Shown one piece after another: positions 43,192 to 52,139 of a DNA stretch of 64,000 nt. Below the pieces are notes generated by a model, which saw only the letters and a program-made list of their open reading frames with translations, did no database searches and was not told the origin of the DNA. Source of the DNA: Clostridium scatologenes (GTDB lineage Bacteria > Bacillota > Clostridia > Clostridiales > Clostridiaceae); contig NZ_CP009933.1 of NCBI RefSeq assembly GCF_000968375.1, positions 5,208,001 through 5,272,000 of the forward strand, given 5' to 3'. Made by a program: the position numbers and the translations under genes. The number at the start of each line of letters is the position of its first letter. The first letter of the stretch is position 1.

Positions 43192-44580
43192 GTGTTATTG
43201 GAAAATAACAAACATAAAAAAATATTGATGTATAATGAAGAAAAAAATTTAATTTTAGCTAGTAGCATATGTGATAATAATGAAAATTTAAGATCAATAT
43301 TAAGTTTATTTAAGAAAAGTATCAGTAAAAAAGGACTTGATAGGATAGCAAATATTGACATTCATACATATAAGCTTTTAAATACAAGAGATGCAGTAAT
43401 AGAAATGAAAGATAATTCTTCACAAGAATGGTTCCCAAAAGAGCATATTGGAAAGAAAAACATTCCCTGTCAATTATGCGGAAGTAAAAAATCAGAAGAT
43501 AAATTTGTTATACGAAATGTAATAAATAATAATGAATTACAAGTTGGTACAAGTTGTATACATAAATTTGAAAAGATGAATAATTTACTTTATGGAATTC
43601 CAGCAAGTCAAGTTTCAAAATTATCAAAGCAAAATCCTAAGAAGTTAGAAAGAATAGTTGAATTTAATGAAAAATATCCAGGGGGCAAATCAATATTTTC
43701 TGATTGGAAAAATAAATATAATAAATTTGAAATTATTTTTCCTAAAAGCTACGATGATGAATTCAATAATTTATTAAAAAGAGGCAGAAAAGTTTATAAT
43801 TTGTATATTGATTATAAAATAAATGATGATGAAGTGCAGGAATTTAAATCGTGTTTGGATAATTTTGATTATTTATATAGTAAATGCGAAAAGTTTTATA
43901 AAGATAGTAAAAACAATAAATATATTTGTACTAAAAAAATTGTTAATTTATTAAAAGATAATAAATTGAAAGGAACAATATCGTATATACAAGAAAAAGG
44001 AATAATTACAAAAGATATAGCAAAATATGTTTATCATATTGAATTTGTACAAAGGTTTAAGAATGAGATAAAAGATGTAGTAAAAAAACATAATCTTAAA
44101 TTGGAAGATTTAAATGATCAATTTATAAGTTTCACTTATGAATATGAAAAATTTGCTCCTATTTTATTAGAGAATTCTTTAAAAGATTTTACATATAAAT
44201 TTTCAGATATATTCTATGGAATAAATAGTTTTAACCCAAATTATATCTTTAAGGAATTAAATATAAAGAATCAGTATAGTAATGCATATAACTTTTTAGC
44301 GATATTAGATGATATATTAAAGGAAACAGGATATTACTTTTATATTAATGAAGAGTTATATGGAAAACAGCAAATAGAATTAAACAGAAAAGGATTTAAT
44401 AGTTTTTCTGTTTTAGATTTGAAATATATATTAAATAACTTTAATAAAGTTTTATATTTAAATAGAACTAAGAGTACAACTATATTATTAAGTTATGTTA
44501 AAAGTATACATAAGTGGATTGATAAGTCTGATAAAGAAAAATATGATATTGGTAATATAGCTGAAGTATGGACAAAATAG
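43192..44580 (+). CDS. hypothetical protein with treble-clef-like zinc motif
   Basis: About 462 residues. Start probably GTG 43192 (five bases after GGGAG) or TTG 43198; the frame opens at 43153 but that lies in the promoter. Residues about 85-125 read IPCQLCGSKKSEDKF..LQVGTSCIHKF, a C-x2-C...C zinc-binding segment seen in uncharacterised phage and plasmid proteins. The remaining 330 residues are Lys/Asn-rich and helical. It has its own promoter and terminator, so it is an independent cargo-like unit; a host-takeover or defence role is possible but unproven. Confidence 0.6.
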   Translation: MLLENNKHKKILMYNEEKNLILASSICDNNENLRSILSLFKKSISKKGLDRIANIDIHTYKLLNTRDAVIEMKDNSSQEWFPKEHIGKKNIPCQLCGSKKSEDKFVIRNVINNNELQVGTSCIHKFEKMNNLLYGIPASQVSKLSKQNPKKLERIVEFNEKYPGGKSIFSDWKNKYNKFEIIFPKSYDDEFNNLLKRGRKVYNLYIDYKINDDEVQEFKSCLDNFDYLYSKCEKFYKDSKNNKYICTKKIVNLLKDNKLKGTISYIQEKGIITKDIAKYVYHIEFVQRFKNEIKDVVKKHNLKLEDLNDQFISFTYEYEKFAPILLENSLKDFTYKFSDIFYGINSFNPNYIFKELNIKNQYSNAYNFLAILDDILKETGYYFYINEELYGKQQIELNRKGFNSFSVLDLKYILNNFNKVLYLNRTKSTTILLSYVKSIHKWIDKSDKEKYDIGNIAEVWTK

Positions 44581-44593
44581 ATAAATGGGATTT

Positions 44594-44617
44594 GAGCCAC
44601 CTTATGGTGACTCTTTT
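44594..44617 (+). terminator. intrinsic terminator
   Basis: GAGCCACC (44594-44601) pairs with GGTGACTC (44606-44613) with one mismatch, then TTTT. Confidence 0.7.
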
Positions 44618-44854
44618 ATTATGTTTGAATATTAGTATATATTTTAAAGATAGAGTAAAATTTTTGTAGACAAACATAGGTTTAATTAATGCTTATTTTT
44701 TAAAAATGTTGATATTGATTAGTTTTATAACATAGTCTTTTGTAAAAAATTATGTTGTCCACTTTTACTGAACACAAATATATGCTAATAAAGTATTGAA
44801 GTTTGATGGGAATAATGATAATGCTAAAAAGTTAATAGAAGAAGTTCAAAAGAT

Positions 44855-44892
44855 AATATCTACTATTTAATTTAGTAGATATTTTTATTTTT
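44855..44892 (+). terminator. intrinsic terminator after a coding relic
   Basis: AATATCTACTA (44855-44865) pairs with TAGTAGATATT (44873-44883), then T-rich. Just before it a frame without start codon encodes VLKFDGNNDNAKKLIEEVQK, probably the tail of a decayed gene. Confidence 0.7.
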
Positions 44893-44952
44893 GAATAATG
44901 TTAAGTGTAAAGTAAAAATACTTGACAATAATATAGATTTGGAGGTGATAAA

Positions 44953-45408
44953 ATGCTAAATGAAGTTAAGTTGAATTGCATTGAATATTTAGTAAGTGGC
45001 ATGGAGAAAACAGAGATTTCAAAATTAATTGGCAAGAGTAGACAGGCGATATATGAATGGATTAATAAAGATGAAGAATTTAAAAAAGAACTTGCCAAAA
45101 GGTTACAGGAACGTAAAACCTCAGCCACCAGAAAAATCAATTCAAAATTACCACAAGCAATTGATAAAGTATGGTATCTAATTGAGAATGCTCAATCTGA
45201 AAAGGTAAAATCTGATTTATTAAAGTATTGGATTGATAGAGAAATGGGAACACCTACAAGCAAAGTACAAGATGTTACAGGACAAGAAGATAAGAATGAT
45301 AAGGCAATATCTGCTGACGATTTGAAGAATGAATTTGCTAGATTTAAGAAAGGTAATTCTGATAACAAAGAAGATAATGATGATAACCTTAAATTCAAGG
45401 TTGTATAA
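44953..45408 (+). CDS. terS: terminase small subunit (phBC6A51-type HTH)
   Basis: 151 residues. The N-terminal HTH (SGMEKTEISKLIGKSRQAIYEWINKDEEFKKEL) and the following helices (ATRKINSKLPQAIDKVWYLIE) match DNA-recognition subunits of phage terminases. The C-terminus is acidic and disordered (NKEDNDDNLKF). GGAGGTGAT precedes the ATG. Small and large terminase genes are normally adjacent; here they are separated by 2.4 kb containing a resolvase and repeats. Confidence 0.8.
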   Translation: MLNEVKLNCIEYLVSGMEKTEISKLIGKSRQAIYEWINKDEEFKKELAKRLQERKTSATRKINSKLPQAIDKVWYLIENAQSEKVKSDLLKYWIDREMGTPTSKVQDVTGQEDKNDKAISADDLKNEFARFKKGNSDNKEDNDDNLKFKVV

Positions 45409-45634
45409 ATAGTATATAGTAATAGTATATACTAACACTACAGAAGTATATTAGTATATTTATTATAGTTTCAATTGAGGAATCAAGCCAATTGATTTTT
45501 GCAATTAAGATACTAGTGAATACTGTTTCTTAGTATTAGCACAAACAGTAAATTAAACATGCTTTAAAATCAAAATTTTATTCTAAGGAATATATTACAT
45601 AAGTAGAAGCAGCATTATTACATATGCAATTTAT
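45409..45634. other. intergenic region with hairpins after terS
   Basis: Contains AATCAA/TTGATT followed by TTTT (about 45475-45500, a probable terS terminator) and TACTGTTT/AAACAGTA (45521-45528, 45543-45550). No gene. Confidence 0.45.
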
Positions 45635-45805
45635 GTATCAAAAAGTATACTTAATGATACATAATAAGTGTCACCAATTATCAAGTGTTACCATAGTATC
45701 AAAACATATCAAAATAATTTTTGAAACGTATCAAAAAGGTATTGACTATATGATACGGTATGATATAATTAAAGTATCAAAAGTAGTGAGGGGAGTTTTG
45801 ATACT
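45635..45805. promoter_or_regulatory. res-like recombination site and resolvase promoter
   Basis: A 26-bp near-palindrome (45635-45660: GTATCA...GTATAC...TGATAC) suits a crossover subsite. Six more GTATCAAA-like half sites follow (about 45677, 45695, 45707, 45728, 45751, 45773). AGTATCAAAA (45773-45782) and TTTTGATACT (45796-45805) form a perfect inverted repeat abutting the start codon and enclosing the ribosome site. Promoter TTGACT (45742-45747), 16 bp, TATAAT (45764-45769). Resolvase bound here would also repress its own gene. Confidence 0.7.
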
Positions 45806-46417
45806 ATGAGTAAAGTATATGGTTATGCAAGGGTAAGTAGTAAAGATCAAAATTTAGATAGACAGATAAAAGAGTTGAAAGAATTTAATAAAGATATAAT
45901 ATTATTTACAGATAAAGAAAGTGGTAAGGATTTTAACCGTAAAGAGTATGAAATACTAAAAAGAATTGTAGATGCAGATGATGTAATTGTTGTAAAAGAA
46001 ATGGATAGATTAGGCAGAAATAAAGAAATGGTAAAGGAAGAACTAGAATATTATAAAAATAAAGGTGTTAGAGTAATCATATTGGATATACCCACAACAA
46101 AGATGGATTTATCTAATATGGAAGAAGGAATTGCTAAAGAAATGCTTAAAATGATAAATAATATATTAATAGAAGTATTATCTACAATGGCAGAACAGGA
46201 AAGAAAGAAAATTAAATCTAGGCAACATGAAGGAATTAAAGTAGCACATGACAAGGGTGTTAAATTTGGTAGACCTGCAATAGATATAGATGGTAATTTT
46301 ATAGTGGTATACAATAAGTGGAAAGCAGGGCAAATTAAAGCTGTTGAAGCAATGGAACTATGCAACATGACTAAAGCAACATTTTATCGTAAAGTAAAAG
46401 AATATGAGAATAGATAG
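45806..46417 (+). CDS. serine recombinase, resolvase/invertase family
   Basis: 203 residues. The catalytic domain starts VYGYARVSSKDQNLDRQIKEL with the nucleophilic serine in RVSS, followed by VVKEMDRLGRN and STMAEQERKKIKSRQHEGI. The C-terminal HTH_7-type region (KWKAGQIKAVEAMELCNMTKATFYRKVKEY) binds DNA. Size and the repeated half-sites directly upstream fit a plasmid-type multimer resolvase rather than a large integrase. That implies the element can exist as a circle with a resolution system. A TnpR-like relic of a transposon is an alternative, but no transposase is present. Confidence 0.88.
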   Translation: MSKVYGYARVSSKDQNLDRQIKELKEFNKDIILFTDKESGKDFNRKEYEILKRIVDADDVIVVKEMDRLGRNKEMVKEELEYYKNKGVRVIILDIPTTKMDLSNMEEGIAKEMLKMINNILIEVLSTMAEQERKKIKSRQHEGIKVAHDKGVKFGRPAIDIDGNFIVVYNKWKAGQIKAVEAMELCNMTKATFYRKVKEYENR

Positions 46418-46538
46418 AATAATTATATATGAATATTATTAAAGGACATGAGATAGGATAGAATCATCTTATGCCTTTTTTATTTTGTAGTAAAGTGGTT
46501 AAATAAGAATCTTAGTAAAGATTATAATTTATCTATCG

Positions 46539-46657
46539 TTTGCCTAAATACTACATATATGAAATGGAATAGTAGTCAAGGGATTTTGTGTAAGCAAAAT
46601 GGCTTTAGCCTTTACCCTTTACTATTATGTAATGGAATATATAATACTACAGGCAAA
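46539..46657 (+). ncRNA. candidate three-way-junction RNA
   Basis: Outer TTTGCCT/AGGCAAA (46539-46545, 46651-46657). Inside, AATAGTA..AAGGG (46568-46582) pairs with CCCTTTACTATT (46615-46626), enclosing two hairpins: ATTTTGT-GTAA-GCAAAAT (46583-46600, a GNRA-type loop) and GGC/GCC (46601-46610). AATACTAC is present twice between the outer stems. No known family recognised. Confidence 0.45.
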
Positions 46658-46675
46658 TGGTAGTGTTGTATTATG

Positions 46676-47428
46676 AGCGGTTCATTATATTTGTATCAAA
46701 GGAAACTCTATTTGTATCATAAGAAACTTTAGTAAAATCAAAGGAAACTTTATCTTTTTAGTATGATAGTAGCGGTACTGTTATGTTAAGGTCGTAACAC
46801 CAGAAGTAACGACTTCATTATATTAGACAATTAAAGAAGCTTTATTTGTATCAAAAGAAACTTTATAAATAGTAATGATAGAAGCATTAACTAAGTTAGG
46901 TAATGCTTTTATATTTAGGTTACAGTAGCGGGACTATTGTATCATAGGAAACTAATCTATTAAGTATTATGTCATATGTATTCATTTGTATTAGGCTGAA
47001 AGACAAGTGATTATATATGTATACTAATAACAAACTAATCAATTCATATAAACATTACATTAGATGTGTTGATGTATTAATAGATATAAACTAGATTGAT
47101 ATATTGATAGAAGATCAGTAATCATTAAAGAATTTAAATAAAAAAAGAAAACAATTATATTTTAATATTAGAGTAGCGGAACAATAGTTGATATTATATT
47201 TAATTACAGCAGGAGCGGGACTTAATACCAATAAAAAAAGACTATCAATTATTTAATAGTCGTAAAAACAAATAGAAATTCCTTGAACTTGATTATATAA
47301 GTTCTGTTATGGCAGGAATAGTATATTAGGATTAAAGAATTTATTTATATTCAAAGAGAAATAGCAAAATAAATATGGAAATAATACAATCCTATCCATA
47401 TATAAAAAAATAGAAAAGGTAGCGGGAC
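46676..47428 (+). repeat. six dispersed AGCGG(G)AC boxes
   Basis: AGCGG at 46676, 46771 (AGCGGTAC), 46927 (AGCGGGAC), 47175 (AGCGGAAC), 47214 (AGCGGGAC) and 47421 (AGCGGGAC), all in the same orientation and mostly preceded by GT or AGT. Such GC-rich words are rare in this sequence, so six in 750 bp is notable. Confidence 0.65.
46693..46755 (+). repeat. three 21-bp tandem iterons (GTATCAWARGAAACT)
   Basis: Copies start at 46693, 46714 and 46735, exactly 21 bp apart. Single extra copies occur at 46848-46862 and 46939-46953. Two helical turns per unit puts all copies on one face of DNA, as for plasmid iterons. The GTATCA half also resembles the resolvase half-site. Confidence 0.75.
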
Positions 47429-47457
47429 AGAATATGTCCAATAATGCAGCAATGACG

Positions 47458-47500
47458 AGAAGTATTAAAACTTTATGGGTATACTTCTTTTTGTTTTTTT
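47458..47500 (+). terminator. strong intrinsic terminator before the late region
   Basis: AGAAGTAT (47458-47465) pairs with ATACTTCT (47481-47488), followed by a long T-rich tract. Confidence 0.8.
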
Positions 47501-47884
47501 TCAAAGCCGACCCCCAGTTACTTCAATAATTATTCATAATATTTTTGTAGTTTCGGATTAAGTAAACTTCTCATAGGAAATTACATAAATACCTACCAGT
47601 CAAATTTGAGTATCAGATATGACTACCTTCATATATGAGGAACTTCAAGAGTGGTCATTATAGCCACACTTTATTAACACTCGTCACTATGACGTTACTT
47701 CAAGGTATCACATAAATGCGATTGCCTAATTTTCAAAAAAAATCATACTGGACTTTTTGTACATAACTCACACGACCTATATTACAAGTAGGATTTGTTC
47801 CTACTACCATTAAAATAATAAATAAAAAATATTTTATAAAAAATTTTATAACTTTCAAAATTGAATATAAGGATGGTGATTGAT

Positions 47885-49678
47885 TTGGAATATGATGGTA
47901 TAGAATTTTTTAATGAAAATAAAGATATTGAAAATGACCAATTCAATCGGTATCTTTTACATAAATATATCAAAAAATTATATATGGATAATGGAGCAAA
48001 TGAAAATGAAGCAGAACAAGCTACAGAGGAACTAATAATAAAATTTAAAGATAACCTATTTGGTGTTAATGGATTAGCAAGTATGATAGGAGAACTTAGT
48101 ATACCGTTTTTCTGTTCATATTTTCTTCAAGATACATTTGTCCCTAAACCCGATAATGTAGCAAGAGAACTAGCACCAGTTCATTATATGATATGGGACA
48201 CATTAGAAAATATGATAAATAAAGATTTATATGATAAGCTTGAATTAATTATGCCAAGAGGAACAGCAAAGTCAACTGTAGTAAATTTTGCTCTATCAGT
48301 TTACTTACATTGCTATAGAAAGAGTATATATACATTGGTTTGTGGTAAAACAGATCAAGACAGTACAGAATTTATAGTTCAAACTAGACAAGCATTTGAA
48401 GAAAATCCTTACATAATCAAGGCTTTTGGTAAATTAATAGATAGTAAAAATTATACAGTTAATAAAAATGAATTAGAATTAGCAAACCGTACTAAAATAC
48501 AAGCAATCAGTAGTACCACCAGTATGAGGGGTAAGAAGTATAATGGCAATAGACCTTCATGTATTATAGCAGATGATTACCAATCTAAGGCTGATTGTGT
48601 TACAGAAGAAGCAAGACAAAAAAAATATGACACATGGACACAGGATAGTGAATTTGCAGGTGATAAAGCAGTATATAGGCATGGTAAGAAGATTAGGTCA
48701 GGCACAAAATTCATTGTGCTTGGGACAATCGTTCATACATCATGTTTTATGAGTAGATTATTAAAAAATAAAGAATATAAACATATATTAAGAAGAGCGT
48801 GTGATTTTGATGTAGATGAATATTTTCATAGTGGACTATGGGAAGATTTTAGAAAGCTTTATTTTAATAATAAATTACAAGATTCTGTAAGTGAAGCTAA
48901 AGAGTTTTACTACCAACATGAAAAAGAAATGCAATATAAAACTATATGGCAGGACAAATACTCTTGCCTTGAAGAAGCTATCTCCTACTATAACAATCCC
49001 ACAGCATGGAAACAAGAAATGATGAATGATGCTTCAAAAATTGGAACAAAATGGTTTGCAAGTATCAAGACATTACCTTATAAATCAAATGAATGTAAGG
49101 ACGATATTATTAGTCATAATGTTGTTAAAATGATGCTATGCGTTGACCCTGCTTCAACAGATACTAAACGTTCAGATAGTTTTGCATTCTTAGTAGGTTC
49201 TGTAAGTGATAATGGATTTAAGTATATTCATAAAGGAGAACTTATTAAATTTGATGCTAGAACTCAATTTGACGAATACTTAGGACATATAATAGAGTTA
49301 TTAAAAATATATAAGCAAATAACTCATGTATTCATAGAAAAAAATACTTTCAATGGTAGTGATGCTAACCAACTTGAAAAATTAATAGAACAAGATGCTG
49401 AATTATCGGGCAGAGATATAGCCATTATTAATGAAAGTCAAAGGAAGAATAAAGACGATAAAATAGCAAGTTGTGTTTCAGCCGTAAATAACGGAGCAAT
49501 TATCTTTAATGAAGATGATACTGATTTTATAGATGAAGTAAAGTCATTTTGTGGTCAGAATTTTTCACTTCATGATGATGCACCCGATTGTGTATCAGAA
49601 TTTTACAATCGAATTGATAATATAGAAATTATTCAACCTTTAAGATTTTTACATTTACCAAAAGGATTAAAATTTTAG
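47885..49678 (+). CDS. terL: terminase large subunit
   Basis: About 597 residues; packages DNA into the prohead and cuts it. ATPase: PRGTAKST (residues 124-131, Walker A variant) and IIADDYQ (Walker B, D230/D231). C-terminal RNase-H-like nuclease: CVDPASTDTKRSD (D421), FIEKNTF and HDDAPDCVSEF. I take TTG 47885 with AAGGATGGTG six bases before; TTG 47861, ATG 47873 and GTG 47876 are alternatives. Portal gene follows 15 bp after the stop. Confidence 0.93.
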   Translation: MEYDGIEFFNENKDIENDQFNRYLLHKYIKKLYMDNGANENEAEQATEELIIKFKDNLFGVNGLASMIGELSIPFFCSYFLQDTFVPKPDNVARELAPVHYMIWDTLENMINKDLYDKLELIMPRGTAKSTVVNFALSVYLHCYRKSIYTLVCGKTDQDSTEFIVQTRQAFEENPYIIKAFGKLIDSKNYTVNKNELELANRTKIQAISSTTSMRGKKYNGNRPSCIIADDYQSKADCVTEEARQKKYDTWTQDSEFAGDKAVYRHGKKIRSGTKFIVLGTIVHTSCFMSRLLKNKEYKHILRRACDFDVDEYFHSGLWEDFRKLYFNNKLQDSVSEAKEFYYQHEKEMQYKTIWQDKYSCLEEAISYYNNPTAWKQEMMNDASKIGTKWFASIKTLPYKSNECKDDIISHNVVKMMLCVDPASTDTKRSDSFAFLVGSVSDNGFKYIHKGELIKFDARTQFDEYLGHIIELLKIYKQITHVFIEKNTFNGSDANQLEKLIEQDAELSGRDIAIINESQRKNKDDKIASCVSAVNNGAIIFNEDDTDFIDEVKSFCGQNFSLHDDAPDCVSEFYNRIDNIEIIQPLRFLHLPKGLKF

Positions 49679-49693
49679 AATAGGAGGTAGAAT

Positions 49694-51106
49694 ATGGCAG
49701 ATAATATTCAAGAAACAAACAATATTCCAATAATAGATACATTAGATATAAATTTAAGAAAAATTGTTATAGACTGTACATCACGTTATGATTCAGAACA
49801 TTTATTGAATGAAAGTAAATATAATTACTATCATGACCACCATGATATACTTGATAATTATAAAACTAATGACCGTAGAAGTAATCAAATATGCCAATGC
49901 AATTTCATAGGTAGATTTATTGATGAAGAAATATCATATATATGCGGAAAACCAGTTAGTTTTGTTCCTAAAAATGGGGACTCTAGCGTAATAATGGATA
50001 TAGATTATTATATGTCACATTGGAGTAAAAAGCATAATCAAACTGTATGCAGAGATTTATCAATATTTGGTAAAGTATATGAATTATACTACATATCAGC
50101 AGACCTCGATTTTTGCTCTAAGGTGCTTAACCCTTTAAATTCATTTGGTTATATAGATGAAAATAACAATGTAGTATTATTCCTTTATTTTTATCGAAAA
50201 GCCTTTGATAGTCATATATATGTTGATATATATACAGATAAAGAAATAATAACTGTATATAAAGGCACTTTACAGGTGGTAAGTAGAAGAATAAATATAT
50301 TTAATCGTGTACCAGTTTCTTTTGCAACTATAGATAGAACTGTATTTGATATGATAAAGACTTTAAATGATAGTTATAATATTACATTGTCAAATGCAGT
50401 AAATGAAAATAGTGATTTTAGATCAGCTTACTTAAAAATTACAGGTGCAAGTATAAAAGAAGAAGATATACAATTCTTTGATAAAAAAGGAATAATCAAT
50501 GTTCCTAAAGATTGTGATATAGATTTTCTTATTAAGCAATTAAATGATAATTATTTAAGAACTACACTCAAAGAAACAAAGGATAATATTTATGAGTGTA
50601 CTGGTCATATAGATACTTCTGAAAAGTTATCAAGCAATACAAGTTCATTAGCTTTAAGAGGACGTTTATTGACCTTAGAGCAACGTTGTCAACTCATAGC
50701 AGATTCTATGACAGATGTTGTTAAATTAAGATTAAAATTCTTATTTTTATATCTAAAGAATTATTTATCAGAATATAAAAATAAAGATTCTAAAACATAT
50801 AACTGGAAGAATATTGATGTAAACTTTACACCTAATATTCCAACGGATTTAAGTATGTTAGCTGATGTAATTAGTAAATTAGGTGGAGTAGAATTAAGTC
50901 AAGAAACTAAATTAAGCTTATTACCTTTCATTGAAAATCCTAAACTTGAATTAAAGAAAATAAAGAATGAACAGGACAATAATATGCTTGATTTGGACGA
51001 GTATAACCCATATGATACAGAGGAAACAGACGAAAGTAAGGTTAATATACCCGATAATGGAAGTCCTGCAAATGTACCTAACCCAATGAATACGATAGGT
51101 GTATAA
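49694..51106 (+). CDS. portal protein (SPP1 gp6-like)
   Basis: 470 residues after AGGAGGTAG. DRRSNQICQCNFIGRFIDEEISYICGKPVSF and the later FGKVYELYYI and FNRVPVSFATIDRT segments are typical of the SPP1 gp6 portal family, followed by the helical clip/crown region and an acidic Pro/Asn-rich C-terminus. Forms the dodecameric vertex through which DNA enters and to which head completion proteins bind. Confidence 0.9.
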   Translation: MADNIQETNNIPIIDTLDINLRKIVIDCTSRYDSEHLLNESKYNYYHDHHDILDNYKTNDRRSNQICQCNFIGRFIDEEISYICGKPVSFVPKNGDSSVIMDIDYYMSHWSKKHNQTVCRDLSIFGKVYELYYISADLDFCSKVLNPLNSFGYIDENNNVVLFLYFYRKAFDSHIYVDIYTDKEIITVYKGTLQVVSRRINIFNRVPVSFATIDRTVFDMIKTLNDSYNITLSNAVNENSDFRSAYLKITGASIKEEDIQFFDKKGIINVPKDCDIDFLIKQLNDNYLRTTLKETKDNIYECTGHIDTSEKLSSNTSSLALRGRLLTLEQRCQLIADSMTDVVKLRLKFLFLYLKNYLSEYKNKDSKTYNWKNIDVNFTPNIPTDLSMLADVISKLGGVELSQETKLSLLPFIENPKLELKKIKNEQDNNMLDLDEYNPYDTEETDESKVNIPDNGSPANVPNPMNTIGV

Positions 51107-51121
51107 AGGTAGGTGCATAAC

Positions 51122-51985
51122 ATGGAAAATGTTAAGGATAAAAATAAAAGTAAAGACGAGAAGAAGCTACAAAAAGAAATATTAGCTTTATTCTTGTCTA
51201 TTTTAGCATACAGTAAAAAAATAAATCCCTTACTTTTGGGATTTAAGCAAAATAGAGATTTAGTTAAAAATAAAATAAATCAGTTATATTTGCTTTATTC
51301 TAAAGATGGTAAATTAAATATGACCAATAATGAGATAAATAAAAACCTACAACAATTAAAACCAATATTTAAGCAAGTGACACAAAATTTGACCCTTATT
51401 GAAGATAATCAATTAAAAGAATTACTTACTAAAGTGTATAAGGAGAGTTATTATAAAACTTCTTATATATTGGCTACAGGATTAGCTTTCTCTTTAAAAA
51501 GAATTACTGATAAACAAGTTAATAAGGTAATTAATGAAAAAATAGATAGAAAAAGTGCTTTTACAAGAAATAAAATTAATAAGACTAAATTTGTAAATAA
51601 ATTAATTAAAGATATAAAATACAACTTACAAAAGGACACATCTATGGAAAAAATGTTTTCTATTATAGATAAGGACTTTAACACAGGAGTATTTTATTCA
51701 CATAGATTAATTGAAAACCAACTTACTATTAATTTTGAAAAAGCACAACTTGAAGCTTATGAACACGCAGGAGTTAAAGAAGTAGAATATTGTGCAGTCT
51801 TAGATGCTAGAACTACCAAATTATGCGAGAGCCTTGATGGTAATATTTATCCAATAGATGAAGCACCTATTCCAGTAGCCGACACTCATATTAATTGTAG
51901 ATCAACACTGATTCCCTATGGAACAGAATGGAAGAAACAAAATTCCCTAACGTGGGAAGAATATCAAACTGAAAATCAGATTTAA
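51122..51985 (+). CDS. minor head protein / head morphogenesis (SPP1 gp7, MuF-like)
   Basis: 287 residues from the ATG 51122 (AAGGTAGGTG six bases before; an in-frame GTG lies at 51113). The C-terminal MuF-type domain is clear: EYCAVLDARTTKLCESLDGN, PVADTHINCRSTLIPYG. The N-terminal 180 residues are helical. Directly follows the portal gene as in SPP1. It has no extra toxin domain after the MuF domain. Confidence 0.9.
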   Translation: MENVKDKNKSKDEKKLQKEILALFLSILAYSKKINPLLLGFKQNRDLVKNKINQLYLLYSKDGKLNMTNNEINKNLQQLKPIFKQVTQNLTLIEDNQLKELLTKVYKESYYKTSYILATGLAFSLKRITDKQVNKVINEKIDRKSAFTRNKINKTKFVNKLIKDIKYNLQKDTSMEKMFSIIDKDFNTGVFYSHRLIENQLTINFEKAQLEAYEHAGVKEVEYCAVLDARTTKLCESLDGNIYPIDEAPIPVADTHINCRSTLIPYGTEWKKQNSLTWEEYQTENQI

Positions 51986-52139
51986 TTATGAAGTAGTACA
52001 GAATTTTGTATTACTTCATTTTATTATGTGTCTTTTTAGGATTTACAGACATTATAAAGAATAAATTACTAAAAAATATTTGAACTTTATAGGGACTAAT
52101 TAAGGTAGTGACTATAAAGGGCAGGAGGTTATATTAATT

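Larger units (their letters stand above)
46418..47884. other. 1.4-kb non-coding region between resolvase and large terminase
   Basis: No gene. It begins with a terminator-like hairpin before TTTTTT (about 46444-46480), then a structured stretch (46539-46657), 21-bp iterons (46693-46755), six AGCGG boxes (46676-47428), a strong terminator (47458-47500), and further small hairpins such as AGTAGG/CCTACT (47787-47792, 47800-47805). It precedes the whole head operon and is the likely site of late-gene control or an origin. Confidence 0.65.

Noticed and set aside
38972..44580. Classical toxin-antitoxin pair
   Set aside because: The small genes show no known toxin fold or typical coupled gene pair; nothing to support the call.
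44755..44880. Small gene before terS
   Set aside because: The readable stretch has no start codon and begins right after a stop; treated as a relic before the terminator.
45806..46417. IS607-type insertion sequence
   Set aside because: The serine recombinase lacks the N-terminal DNA-binding order of IS607 TnpA and there is no TnpB gene nearby; resolvase with res-like site fits better.
46693..46953. CRISPR-like repeat-spacer unit
   Set aside because: Units are contiguous with 21-bp period and no spacers, fitting iterons instead.
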